A DNA stretch of 64,000 bases from Prunus persica (Eukaryota; Streptophyta; Magnoliopsida; Rosales; Rosaceae), in assembly GCF_000346465.2 (NCBI RefSeq), contig NC_034009.1, positions 31,971,251 to 32,035,250 on the forward strand, in the 5' to 3' direction. Below are positions 46,710-59,807 of this stretch, piece by piece. Under the pieces are notes generated by a model that saw only the letters and a list, made by a program, of their open reading frames with translations, did no database searches and was not told where the DNA came from. The position numbers were made by a program, and so were the translations under genes. The stretch's first letter is position 1. The number at the start of each line of letters is the position of its first letter.

Positions 46710-48741
46710 TTAATTCTTTTTGCCCTTTGTTTTGGTATCAGAAACCAGTGCCTTGATGCATAATCGTGGCTTCACGCTTACGACGTTTCGAGGAAGAACT
46801 GAAACAGCAACCACTAAGGACTCTTTGGGTACACCAGAGAGGGGTAGTAGCTCAATTAGGACAGCAAGCTGTAAATGTACTCTAATAGTTAGAACAAATT
46901 GAAAATGACATGCCAAACTAATAATTTGCTTATGAATTTGGGACAAAGAGGAAGGAATTCTCACCTCTGGAGATTTGAGGTCCACCACTGAATCTGATAC
47001 AACACCTGTGACTGCAGAAGCCACTATTTCAAAGCATTTGTCACGGTCCAACAAAACAACCGCATTTGAAGCTTCTTTGGAAGTATTCAGTTCTGTTTCT
47101 ACCCCTCTTCTGTTATACCCAACTGCAAACTACAGAATCACGTAAAAATTTCATCTTACGGAAAATAATATAACCCGCATAAAATAATTAAATCCATTTT
47201 CTAGGTTGCCCAAAAGAATAGTATATCTTTTGATGAATTACTAACGTTGATGCAGTGATAGAGGATATAACAACCTTTATGGGCCGTGCAAGTTTCTGAT
47301 TATTGTTCAAAAATTGAAGAACAAGCTTTGATACAACTTCATGCAGTTCCTTCTCATTCAAACTACAAGTAGCTTGGATAGGGAAAATGCGATGACACCA
47401 ACTGCACCAACGAACTCCCAATTCTTAGGCAAGCACCAATTTTTGGCCACAAAGGGAAAAAATGATCACATGTATTACTGGATCCTTCATAGGAGGATGT
47501 CAAAAAATTTAAACTTCATAAATGAATACTGAGTGCAAAACCAATTTAGAGCTGAGGCACAACCTCAAAGTGGGTTATAGGTGAAAAAAGTCTCAAAGTA
47601 CAAACAAATAAAAAAATTATAATGTCAACATTTCTAATGACAGAGAAATACTGAGTAAATATAGTTTCTTTTAGTAGGTAAAGCATGGCATAGAAAACAC
47701 AACATATACGAAGCATAATACTAGGTAACAACTGGTGAAAACATCTAAGATTCCATTATTGGGAGAAATTATTTCGAAAAAAGACACAGATAAAAAGTTT
47801 TAAACAAATTAAGCACAACTTGCATTAACTGTTTCTAAGAGAAAATATGATACGTGAGAAACAGGCAAATTATCTACTCACAGGGGTGAACCACAACTCC
47901 CGGATTCCACAGAATGCATAATTTTGGATACAGTATCAACAACGTCAGGAGAAGTGCTTTTGGGGAAGGTAAAGAGAAGCAAACCACTCTTTGTAAGCTT
48001 AACCAGCGAAAGAAGAGGGCTTGTGTCTCCTTCCGCATCCACCTTCGCAGGAGGCAAAGGAGGACCCTCTTGAACATCATCTGCCATAGCCATTATGATT
48101 ACAAACAAGTCATATCACAAAACAGAAGCTCAGCATCTAATTGTATAAGAAGTAAAAGTAAAAGCGATACCATGCGCGTCCCCAGAGTTAGCAGTAGCCT
48201 CCTCGCCATCTGTATTCTCTTTGGAAAGCTTCCTTCTTTTAGAAACGGCTTCTTCTTCTGAACTGCATCTATTAAAGCACTGAACATACTGAAAACATAG
48301 ACATAGAAACAAATTGTAAACATAATTCAAATCCACATATAAAGCAAATAATCAATCATGCATTATACTATATATCATCCCTTCAAGGCTTTGTGCGAGT
48401 TTACCTTTGCAAGGAGGGAGATTGCTTCTTTTGTGGCGCTTTTCTCCCTCTCTGATAAATTGATTATAGCAGAAATAAAAAGGAAACTTCATTTCAGAAT
48501 CAGTGGGTTTGTGGGGGTTAAATTAGGGAGATAGAAATTAGAAAGAGAAAGAGAAAGAGAGTGACAGACTAATGGGGCAGGTGATGAGGAAGCCAGAGTG
48601 GGAGTGTTGGAGAAGAGAAGAAGGGGCGTTGTAGTCGAAGCGAGGGATGCTGATTACAGTAGAGTGTTGCTCCCATGGTGCCATCTCCTCTTTCTTACTC
48701 AGCTCCCTCTCCTTCTCCTTCTCTCTTTCTTCTTCCGCCAT
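46710..48741 (-). CDS. THUMP domain protein, tRNA acetylation adaptor (TAN1/THUMPD1-like), 328 aa
   Basis: Seven exons (48741-48570, 48451-48405, 48288-48171, 48080-47882, 47401-47275, 47129-46965, 46868-46710) join to 328 residues. The N-terminus MAEEEREKEKERELSKKEE is highly charged. APWEQHSTVISIPRFDYNAPSSLL, GFLITCPIKREKSATKEAISLL, LWCHRIFPIQATC, RPIKFAVGYNRRG and LIELLPLSGVPKESLVVAVSVLP follow, as in TAN1/THUMPD1 proteins. The THUMP fold binds tRNA, and the family assists the NAT10/Kre33 acetyltransferase in making N4-acetylcytidine in tRNA-Ser and tRNA-Leu. The start at 48741 was chosen because the upstream in-frame start at 48780 would add a basic stretch with no match to the family. 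The exon 1 donor (A|GTCTGT) is weak but is required by the frame. Confidence 0.9.
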
Positions 48742-49832
48742 TGCCCTTCTTCTGTTCTGACTTCGGAGACCGATACCCAATCTCTGTTCGAACCAACTTC
48801 AACTCTTTATTTTCTCGAGTGTATGTGTGCCCTAATTCCTAATAATTGGACTCTTTTTTATGTTATTGTTACAAAATTTGTTTATTAATTTTCTAACCAA
48901 TTTCTTTCATGTCTATTAATATTCAGATTTTTTTTTTTCATATTTATAAATGCAAAGATTGTATCAACATACTGAGAGAATTATTATAAACTAATTTTGT
49001 GCATTTCTTTTTTCTTATTTTCCTTGCTTTTTTTTTTCTTCGCTTTTTTGAAAGAAAAGATGTTACATCTGACTGCTTGTGCAATGGAAAAAACATTTGT
49101 GAGACTTTGCATATATATTTTTTGTAATACAAACGGCAGCGCAATCTGCAAGTTATGGTACAAACAGAAACAGAGAGTAACAGGACAAATTTGAAAGGTT
49201 GGCATTGCTAATCGAATCCATTAAATCACTGGTATTAAGTTAAGTATTCAGACCAAAAAAAAAAAAGTTGAAGTGAGCATAGTGATATTAAAACCTCACA
49301 CACAGTAATGCTCTTCTGTTAGCTTAACAGTGTGCCACGTTATGTTATCCTGTGAGTCTGACTGAGATTGCTAATCAAAATGGTTGATGTAAAATTGCAT
49401 TGCACCAGCATTAGCTACAGACTTGATCTTCTATAATTTATCAATTCACTATTTTCCGGCTTTTAAGTTTGAGGGGATGGATCTATTAGTACAAGTGAAA
49501 GAGGCTTATACAACAATTTAAACACAAGGGATGTATAGGATTTACTTCTATTTTAACATTTACAATTGGATATAAACTAAAACAAATCCTCACACCAAAT
49601 CTCGGCTCCGTTTTTGTTTGCATTCTGCACTGATAAATTATGTGATGGGCAAAGGGTGCATTTCCATAGCAAGAAGCTGACCTTCTTTTCCTCTTTTCGA
49701 TGAAAAGCTTTTGAAAGCCCTCAAATAGCCCTTTTCTTTTACACCCGGTCAATTTGCATCTCTTCTTCGAATTCCACGATTGCCCTAGCAGGAAGATACC
49801 AAAACTTGTAACAAACACAAGAAGCTAAATAA
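48742..49832. other. Spacer between THUMP gene promoter and SEC24 3' end
   Basis: The promoter of the THUMP gene and the 3' untranslated region of SEC24. Runs of T lie near 48928-48939 and 49029-49038. No gene was seen. Confidence 0.5.
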
Positions 49833-52800
49833 TCACATCTTCATTTGAATTTGCCGATGGATGTGTATTAGAAACTCGATATAAGAGAGGCCATTCAAAC
49901 TCTTGTCTTCTACGATATATGAGAAGAAGAGCATCCCTGCGAAACAAGAACAGAAGATTTAATTCACATCAACCAAAAACATTTATCTAATACCATAATA
50001 ATTTTACATCAGAATTATTGTTTTGTCATATCCCCTCTGACAACAGTGACTGAAAAAATTGAAGCACAACATCTCTGCTTCTCATACTACAGTAAATAAG
50101 GGAAAACGATGCGGCTATCACAAAGAGTGATTGACGGTGTGCAACAATTAGGCCAAAAATACTGTAAGTTATACTTGGCCTGTTTGTTGATAGCTTACAT
50201 CAAAGTTTCATAGTATTTACTATTGCAGAATAAAAGAGAGATTTGGGGAAGGGGTGATACATACAAAGGGAAAAGGGAAATAGTCTCATTAACATGAACA
50301 AAAAAAGAAAGGAATAAAGTTTATCAAAGGGGAATTGAATAATGTGGATACTGTTTTAAATCAAAATTTTATGCATAGTGGCTGTCAAGTAGCAGATGTA
50401 GTCTAGTTTATATTAAAGGGATGTTCTAAGTTGTAATGCACTGACCTGATGGATCTCCTTTCTTGCATAATTTCAAGCTGTAAGAAAATAATGAGGATTA
50501 TATTAGACTTACATCAGATTGACACATCATTGAATTACAAACAAATTTTTTTTTTACCACAAGAAACTTTTTTCTTTTGTTAGGCATATAGAGCAGCAGG
50601 TTGCCCTGGCTAGAACAAGGGTCATCCCTGCGAAAATGAGCTTGATTACCACCTGGCTGGTCCAAGGGGTCTAAAGAAGCACCAACTAGCTCTTATTCTG
50701 GTGGTACTTACCTTCCCAGTGTTGGAAGAGATACCAAGTTCGAATCTCCCCTTCCCCATTAAAAAGAGAAAAACAGGGTCTAAAGAAGCCAAAATACAAG
50801 GTAACAGAAAGAAGCATACCGGAGGTATGAACATCTTTGGCGTCGAATCTCATTTATCAAATCATTTAGCTTCTTTGAGAATGGATTGTCATGCTGCTGC
50901 AGCACAAACTGTGTATGACAAAAATAATAGCCATCAAATGAAAATTCTTCGATCAGGAAGTATATCTGAGAATGCAGTTTGCAATTATACAACATGTTTA
51001 ACAGGCATCACAATAACCGATGAATGAAATATTTAGACCCGGATGAGTATCCATTCTTAATTACTGGGCCAACTAATTTTATGCCTTTAATTTGTTTCTT
51101 ATAATATACAACTTAATCCTGTCTTCAAGATTTTAAGCAGATTCCTAATTTGTCAAATTGATAGCAGATACTAGACCGAATTACATCAGACGAATGAAGT
51201 TTGGGTCGTCAATGAGGTGCTCAACTCCTTGGAACCAAGAGTCAGAGGCAAGTTCTCGCCAGCCATGAATAACAATATTAGGCAGACATTATGTATAGAA
51301 CGACTTGGCTTAAGATGTACCTGAGTAGGAATTTCATCAACTGAGGAAATTCCAAACAGCTTAGTCAACATATCTGGATCAACTGAGTTCCCAATATATA
51401 TTAAACAATCCTCTCCATTCTCAAGAAGATAAATTCCCTCATCACTGATATGCTCACTAGAAAGTGGAATTGCAGGAGGAAAAGGAGATTCATCTGTCTG
51501 TCAATCAACAAAAAAGTTACTAGTTGTTTTATTTTTTTTGGGGGGGGGGGTGTGTGAGGGAGACCATAACAAAGGGGAAAATATGAAACTTTAAGTAATG
51601 TGGAACCATTCAGAGTTTCAGACCTTAGAAAGAAGGTCATGGATTGCCACCATGCGTGGATACACAAGTGCTATTGCTAAAGGAGTAGAAACAGAAGAAA
51701 CATAATTGATCCAAAAAGACCGTTCATCTAATTTCCCAGCAGCTCGCAATCCTGTGCTTTTAGTTAATGCTGAAAAGAATTATAAATAAATAAAAGAAAC
51801 ACATTTATCAAAACATGTACAAACTTCTAGAGAAGCTGACTTATACTTCAATTACTGCTAATATGCTTAATACAGGAGTCTTGCAAAGCATAGTCCATGC
51901 ATTCGAAATAACAAGATACATTATAAAACATGAAGGAAATAAATGAAAATCCTGAGTTTATTTAATTTTGGAGGAAGAAAAAAAAAACCATAGTTATCTC
52001 CACAGAAGTGTTAAATAAAAGATGCAGCTTCAACAAAATACATCTAGTATAGTTTTATGACGTATAAGCTTACAACCACAAAAGAAGACACCAATGAAGA
52101 ATAAAAGAAAATACCAAGGATGTATAAAGGTAGAAGCTTAAGTGTCTCTGGAAGAACAAGTTGTCCAGACGATGATACTGTAGCACAAAATTTCCTATAA
52201 GAACACAGAATCCTGATGCAACGATCAGTCAGTCGTTCACGGACTTGCATGAGCGGGCAAGAAGGGATTTCAATTGCCGCTACAGAAAGAAAATTACAAA
52301 GTAAATTGTATCATTTCCCAGAAATCAAATAATAGCTATACGGCCATGTAAGAGTTTAAAAAGAGGGCAGTTCTGGTACAAGTCAGTTCAAAAAGAAAGA
52401 GAGAAAAATCCATGGTACAAAGGCTGTAAAAACAAGATTGTAAAGAAAATGGTACAACCAAATACCTTGCTTCAAGATACAAGCAAACTGGGTATCTAAG
52501 TCAGCTGTACGGAAAAGATTATTCAGCATACTTGTGCATGGAAGAGATAATGTTGTAACTCGAATTCTTCTTTGGCCATACAAAGTGGTGTACAGAAGTG
52601 CACACTGGACAATGGAAAGAACAATGTCATTAGAAGTAACATAACAATCATTTTCTTTAACTGTGATTATGGGAAGCTTGCAGAGATATACGGACAAGAT
52701 ACTCCTAGAAGGTAAAACCAGTTAGTACCTGAAATGCACATTCTGAGCCATCCTGCAATTTATCATCGTGTTTTATGGTTACCATTATAGTTTTGTCACA

Positions 52801-55800
52801 GTCAATCTGCACAATATAAGGATGAGTTAAGGTTTCGCAAATTACTGGCCTCGGGTATTAGCCACAGCTCGTATTCATTACAAAGCTAACAACATAATCT
52901 AAAGTACCACTCAAATAAATGAATGAAAACCAAAAACAAACCAGTAATCAAGATGGAATAGTTATGGCAAATATAGAAGAGAAATAATTAATTTCATCTC
53001 ATTGGTTTGTAATACACGAGGTTTTGGGCGTCATTACTAGTCATTACTACTTTTTTTTTTTTTTTTTTTTTTGGGTATGAGGTAATGTGTACCACAGCCA
53101 TAGTAATTTTGAGTTCAACGATAATACATGCAATGCTAATGACACTTACATTAACTTTAAATTAATTCAATCAACATTTTGATGCTAATATGGGTGGGTC
53201 AACACAACGGATTTCTCATTCCATATCCATGGTGGAGAAGATAGATTCAAAGATGTAGCACATGCGTATATTGATGTATTAATGTATATAAGTAAGTGCA
53301 TTTGTGTTGTATAACATACCCCAGGTAGGTCGACGTCAGTAGGAATGCGTTTGCAGAAGTTCCCATGGTACTCCTGAACTCGGAGACCCTATGGTAGATT
53401 AGGAAGAAAAGTTTACTTAACAGTACAGATAAAATTATAAGTAACTATTTGCTATACGCTAAAGGCAAGGATGAGAAAGTGAACATCAGTGCTCCAAAAA
53501 GGTTACCTGGCTGCATCTCACACGCATCACTGCCTCAAAACCTTGAGGCCTTGTGACATTCCATCTAAGGTCATTGTAGATCTTTGCAGAGTCGGCAACA
53601 GCGGAGAAAGGGTAATAATAATAGACCTGGAACAAAGAGGAAAAGAAACAAAGTTGAAACCTGACATTCTATAATAACAAAAAAAAGACCTGGAACAAGG
53701 ATGTAAAATCAAATCAATATATTCTATAATGTAATGCAAGAATAGACGTTTTTGGTACCTGGCCACCAGTAATTCTTGGGATGACAGACATAGAAGCTAT
53801 GTCTATGTAAGTCTGGGTAGTGATAAAAATATCAACACAGACCTGTAACATGTCAAGACAGAGACAATTAGCCCAAATAAATTATGCCCATCAGCATTTA
53901 TATCTACAAATGCCAACAATAACCAAGAACAAAATTCAGAATTATATCCAACTCAAATAAAATGCAAACAGAACACTTAACGTTTTACCTGATACTCAGC
54001 AACTTCCACTGCCATTGTTTTTAAAATCTTTTCAGCTGGTTGAAGTAATTTATGGACCTCCTGGTGAAAAAGAGACGTTCATAAACATGAGGATAATCTT
54101 CTGCCAGAACAAATGGCACTACCACTAGACTAATGTCAACATGGAAGACAGCAAGTAAAGGAACAATATAAAATCTTGGTGCCTGTAAAGAAGAGATCAC
54201 ATTCTTACATTTCCAATAGGAGTGCCCAAAAGGCAAGCACTCTCATTGGAAAGTACATAAATATCAAAAGGGAGTGTCTAGAAGGCATGCACTGCACAAG
54301 AACACTAGCTTAAAAAAACTTTCCATACATTCTGCTCTTTATAAAATGCAAAACTTTGAGGAAGCTACCTTAAAAAATACTAATACAGAAATACAAAAAA
54401 CTCAGGAAGCTGCTAGAAATAAAAACTAATACATAAATATACACCTTGCCAAATATGGAGACTTCAGGCAAGCATTAAAAGAAAAATCACATTGTAGTTC
54501 AAAGATGTAGAGGATCCATATTTCATACATACTATCAATTAATAATTAAAAATTGATATCCTGGACACGCATTATGACATCTAGCAATTTTGGCAATTCG
54601 AGAATACTAAAACGATATAGTTTTCCAGAATGCAGGATTTCATAGGTAAAGCAAAGGGATGGAAGAACATGTAGTTGAAGAAAACCAGTATATCATCTAT
54701 TGATACCTTCTCACCCGCAGAAGTATTAGTTCTTCCTTCAGCCTCTCTAGCTGAAAGGGCCCCAGTTCCAATTGATGGCATGACTGTAGACCACATTGGA
54801 TAATTATTAGAATATACTCAAAGGTTGGTTTTATAAAAGATTTAATTCCTATAATTCAAAAGGGAAATAAAAAGATCCCTTACAAAAATGATCAAGATAA
54901 ATATAGGATTGCTGTAACAAGTATTTGGATGACTTAAACTAGGTCCAAAAAACACAAGGTTGTAAAAAGTAGGTCCATAAAACTAAAATCACATCTGTTT
55001 GAACTTGCCTGACTGAAATACCAAAAGTTTTCCACCGTTACTTTTCATTGCTAAGAATGCAGCCTAAAAAGTATAAAGAAGATGTTAACAACATTAGAAA
55101 AGGCATTCTATAATTTCTTAGACATTAATTAATGTGATTATAAAATGTGCAAAGCCAATGATTTAAAAATATAAAATGAAAACCAGAAAGCCCTATGTAA
55201 CAAGAACCAATGTTACAATCTTTTTTACTCTCTCTCCCACCATCTTTAACACACACCCAGACCAAATACGAGAATAAATACCATACCTTGACTGCGGCAC
55301 CAAAGGCTGAGTCAGCTGTTTTATTATCTTGAAACAGGGATGGGATGCTTTCCAAAAGTAGGTCTAAATGTTGACGGCACTGGATCCATGTCAGAAACAA
55401 CCGAAGACTTAATAAAAAAATCATTTGACTTATCTGGGTTTGCAAAGATATTGCCTTACACATATCAACAGCTGTACTAGAAAACACAACAAAACTGAAC
55501 TCTGAAGCTAACCTCAGAAAGCTGAACAATTACATCAGTCTGCAGAGGAGTATAAACATCTTGCACATCAGGGACAATGAGCATCAATGGCTGCAAAACA
55601 TATCAAAAATAAACAAGTAAGCAATCTTCAATTACAACATAGGGTAACCACCTATTTAGATAAGATAATGAAGCAAATGTTACATTATATTGCATTGCAG
55701 AAGAGAGAATGAGTGACAAAGTTGATTGTGAAACACAACAAGAATGGTATTATGCAAGAACGCATTTTCCTTTCCCTTTCACAAATTGATAGGACATTAA

Positions 55801-58800
55801 TGCTAAATAAATTCACATGAACATTACTATGTAAGCAAATGTTAAATACTCCGAAATACAAAAAAATTCAGCTCTACAACAAAATTTTAAATCTAACAAA
55901 GTTATATATTGACCTGCTGTAATGAACGTTTCAGATTGTAAAAATGAATTGTAGTGTCAAATGTTGCAATCCCCACCATCGTCCTAGGTCCTTCCTGAAA
56001 TAGTAGAATCATCAATATATCAGTTGCTAAAGAAGCTAACCCAATACAAAGGTTCTTGTAGAAACTTAAAAAGGTTGACATGCTCCAAAACCAAGGTGAA
56101 AAGTAAGTTTCTAATTTTCCATAAGCAGGTGCAATTAAAAGCTTCAGTATTCTGCAAATAGGCATAAAACTTACAGGAAGATCAGAAATAACTTGACGGA
56201 TTGCACTGCATGCCGCTGCAGTTGCTCCAGTTTGCATAGCATTCATAGATACATCAATAAGGAAGAAATACATAGACAGCATTGGATCACGCACCTGGAA
56301 CACGAAAATTAAGTTCGAAAAGGAAGATATTGCAGGTAGTCTAATCGAAAAATAAAAGGAGAAACAAATTGAAGGCAGCCATTCCCATGACTAAAGCAAA
56401 CAGTAGGTCATAAAGGATGCATTCTCAAGGGAGCACGATGCATTTTCTTATTGACATTTGGCAACTATAAAGGCAGACTCTTAGTTAAAATTAAAACTTA
56501 AATCCTCAGTTAAAATTTAAATCCTCTAGTCGACTTGTAAGTGTCCAAAGCAATATACTGTACATTGGCTGGGAGTCTGAAACTGCCCTTAATCTCAAAT
56601 CAAAATTAAACTAGCGAAATAAATGTGGAAACCAAACATGAATCCGCATAAAGCTGGAAAATCTCATGAAACAACTAACCATGTATTCTTTGGAAGCAAC
56701 AAATTCAACCATTCCTCTACAAAGCTCAGGCCTATCATCAGAATCTCTACGCCTACCATCTGGACCAAGATTGCAGTGGTAGTCACGGGGAGTCTCATCA
56801 GTGAATCCTGCAAATTAAACTAGCACATGTCATAAAATCACAACCCTATCCACTGTTGACCATGTTTGTGATGCAATAAACAGCCAAGTCCAGATGCCAA
56901 TGAATAAAAAGTCACATGAGCATTCTGGATACCAGTAACTTGTAGCAACTCTCATGACTTCATGAGAGAATGCATATATTCTTAAAAACTGATTACTAAG
57001 ATCTTGGTGTATATAACAATGTAAATTGTAATTTTATAAAACAATTGTAATAAAATTTTACAGTGTAACAACAAGGACAGTCATCCTAAATTGAAGAATA
57101 AACAAGAGCCAACAAGAAATCTTGTCAAAAGACGAAACCTACATGTAAACTTTGGGAGAAGGGAGAAGCGAAGATCATGCACAAACATGACAGTATATTC
57201 CACATAACACGATGTAAACGAAAGCAAACACATAGAGTTGCAAAGAAGGATAGAAATAGATAACAAAAAAATACAATGATAAGTTGTACTAACCACACAA
57301 GTTACATACGAACTGCCTTCCCTGATCAATGAACTTCATGAAAGGATTTATGTAGCCTTTGCACCGAGAACAACGAAGAGGACCACTTTCACCAAAATCC
57401 ACGACCTGTATCAAGAAAAGTTTATTCAACAACACCAAGAAAGATGACATTTACACAGAAATCACAAAAACTAGCAAAGAGAGGGGGGCAATTCCAAACT
57501 TTGTGTGAACCGCCAAATATGAATTTTGACTCATGGACCAACGGATAAGTATGCTGTGAAGTTTACCATGACAAGCATATAGAAAAAATAGACTAAAGGA
57601 TATTGATGCATTACTGGTATTGGCTCTTCAGACGGTTGAGGAAGGGCCAAGGGTTGGAGCAACAAAGCCAACTGCATCCCTGAAGTCGCCAAAAGGTCAG
57701 CAGTGCATGGAATCTGTTGAAATAGAAAGGAAATATGTATAAAATAAAATAAAAGCTGAGAATAATTTATTTTCCTCGCAGGATCCAACGGATAACAATT
57801 ATGAATATAAAAGATAAAACGCTTGTTTGTAATTGATTGTGACCTGATTGATGGTGCACCTCATATTACGTGGACTGCAGTTCCCAGTGTCTCTGACAAT
57901 GTAATCACTTGTAGTAGGCTTGAGAAAAGTTACATTTAGTAAGAGGTGAAAGATCACTAGACGCTATAGCAGCATGCATGTACAGAATGATTGCTGAAGA
58001 TAAATTATAGGAAGAAAAAGAAAATGAAGGGCAATAAGATTTAACTAAATAAATACCGGAGGAGGGTTGGCCTGATTGCACTGGCGAGTTTCATGCACAA
58101 TCACTGAGGAATTTGGAATGGGTCGTGGTATTTGATTCGGATCAATCTTCGAGGGTCCTGCCACTGGGGCTCCAGTTTGGCCCACAGCATGTGATATGGA
58201 AGTCATAGATTGATTTGGCAATGGTGGTGGCGTTCCAAACATTCTTTGTTGTTGCAGGGAAGTTGGTGCAGTTTGAGGCGCCTAAAACAATTCAAAATAT
58301 TTTGCAGTCAGATTATTGAGTGAAAAAAAACAAGAAATGCATACAATGTATGATAAGCTAGAATTGTAGTTCATAAATAATGCACTAACCTGTTATACTT
58401 TTATGATGAATGAAATTTGATTGGATCATGAATAGCTTACTTGGTTCGGTTGCATGGACCAAGTTTGTGGAGGATGAGGTTGTTGTAGACCTTGGGATGC
58501 TACTGAAAATGGCGGTGGCTGTTGCACTGCAGGACCTGGGTCTCTCCCCACTGAACTGCCCAATACGGAATGCATGGTTTGCGGAGGCTGAGGCTGAGCA
58601 AGAGGAGGCGGTGGAGCAAGAGCTGCCGCCATTGTTGTTGAAGGTCCACTACCAGGTGGGGGAAAACGGGGCAAAATACCTGGGGGCGGTGCCGGCGGGA
58701 AAGCATTGGTAGGAGGAGGTGGTCTGTAACCAAGTGGTGAAGTAGCAGGCGGCCCTGAAGGCCTTGGTGGACCCACATAGGGTGGAAATGAGGGCTGTGA

Positions 58801-59070
58801 GGAGGGTCCCACTGGAGGAGGCCCCGACAAAGGTCTTCGCTGAGCAGGCCGAGCCAATGGACTCGGAGACGGTGCTGATTTAGGAGGAGGGGAAGGTCTA
58901 GGTGCCGAGGTGGGCATCGAAGGCGGTCGATTGAGATTCAAATTTTGCAAATTCTGCGACAAAGAATCGGAATTTGGGGGAAGAACGCTATGACTAGGGT
59001 TGTAATTGTAATTAGGGGGTGGTGGACGATCACCGGGTCTAGGTGGCCCTGGAGGCACAGGAGCTGCCAT
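49833..59070 (-). CDS. SEC24: COPII coat protein SEC24, CEF/SEC24C-like (1015 aa, 24 coding exons)
   Basis: Exons: 59070-58441, 58281-58057, 57918-57844, 57713-57615, 57405-57294, 56807-56680, 56294-56175, 55994-55914, 55590-55513, 55379-55287, 55063-55009, 54783-54707, 54060-53989, 53842-53759, 53626-53507, 53388-53320, 52806-52729, 52604-52466, 52279-52115, 51769-51624, 51497-51321, 50908-50820, 50477-50446, 49936-49833. They total 3048 bases, in frame. SEC24 selects cargo for ER-to-Golgi vesicles. Residues 1-300 are Pro-rich and disordered. The zinc finger is C355-x2-C358...C377-x2-C380. The trunk has MYFFLIDVSMNAMQTGATAAACSAI and ATFDTTIHFYNLKRSLQQ. Later come GGQVYYYYPF, RWNVTRPQGFEAVMRVRCSQG, the helical region with SYRKFCATVSSSGQLVLPE, and the gelsolin-like end. 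The set resembles the Arabidopsis CEF branch more than SEC24A. Intron 11 is GC-AG. Intron 22 contains a SINE-like insertion. Confidence 0.95.
50681..50775 (+). mobile_element. SINE-like insertion in SEC24 intron 22, about 95 bp
   Basis: A 14-base direct repeat GGGTCTAAAGAAGC at 50667-50680 and 50776-50789 brackets the insertion, the mark of L1-type retrotransposition. Inside are a tRNA-like left part (ACTAGCTC...TGGTGGTACTTACC), a pol III B-box-like word AGTTCGAATCTCC and an A-rich tail (ATTAAAAAGAGAAAAACA) next to the right duplication. This is a short tRNA-derived SINE on the plus strand, antisense to SEC24. Its family cannot be named from sequence alone. Confidence 0.75.
53050..53073. repeat. 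Poly-T run in SEC24 intron 16
   Basis: About 23 T in the 513-base intron 52807-53319 (poly-A on the transcript strand). It could be the tail of an old retroelement, but I found no body next to it. Confidence 0.75.
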
Positions 59071-59807
59071 CTAGACGAAATTCAAAACTCTTACAATCTC
59101 TTCTCTTCCCTTTTCATTCTTTTTATTTTTCTTTTATGGATTCTTCTTCAATCTTCATTGTATGAACTATACCAACAAAGTTTGAAAATTCGGTAAACTT
59201 AACCGGAACGAATGGAGCTTTAGGGTCAGTGAGAAAAAACCTTGGACTGAAAAGAAGCTCTGGCGATGATTCGGGCTTGATTTTTTTACCGTTAATTCGA
59301 AATGTATTTACAAGCGAAGAAAGAGAGAGATAAGATAGGGAGGAAAAGATCAAATTCAAAACAGATTTTATGGCTTGTAGGAGAAACAAAATGTTGGGTG
59401 TGAGAGATAAGGGATAATAATGTTGACGGCCGGCCGGATCGCACTTCCATCTTCAGAGCCACTTCACAATTTTTTCCTTTTAAATCAGGAAATGGTTGGG
59501 TTAGCCAAAACCCAAGTCGTAACGGTGTTTTTTCCACACCTAGAAAAAGGAAAAAGAACGGTTTCCCATTTTTTATTTTTTATTTTATTTTTTGGTAAAC
59601 GATAACGTTGGCATTTATCTGCTGTACTTACCGCGTCGGCTATCGCGACTGAGGCCTTGACATTGATGAATTTAATTAGTTAAATTCTTCAGCGACTTGC
59701 CAACGATAACATGCCCAAATGCCAAACCATCGCCTTTGATGCATCCGCACCGGAGGCGTCTCCCGCCGACGACGCTCCGTACACTCACCATTGACTCCGC
59801 CGCCGCC
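59071..59807. promoter_or_regulatory. Shared upstream region of SEC24 and GT77 genes
   Basis: The divergent start codons are 738 bases apart. The interval holds both leaders and the 28-codon uORF described separately. No TATA box stands out, which is usual for broadly expressed genes. Bidirectional activity is inferred from spacing only. Confidence 0.4.
59711..59794 (+). other. Upstream ORF in the GT77 leader (27 aa)
   Basis: ATG at 59711 opens a 27-codon frame ending at TGA 59792-59794, fourteen bases before the main ATG at 59808. It overlaps, in another frame, the weak in-frame ATG at 59739. If transcribed, it would favour re-initiation at 59808, which has an excellent GCCGCCATGG context. 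Confidence 0.45.

Noticed and set aside
58410..58712. Plus-strand ORF opposite SEC24 exon 1
   Set aside because: Antisense to a Pro-rich coding exon, which leaves open frames on the other strand by codon composition.
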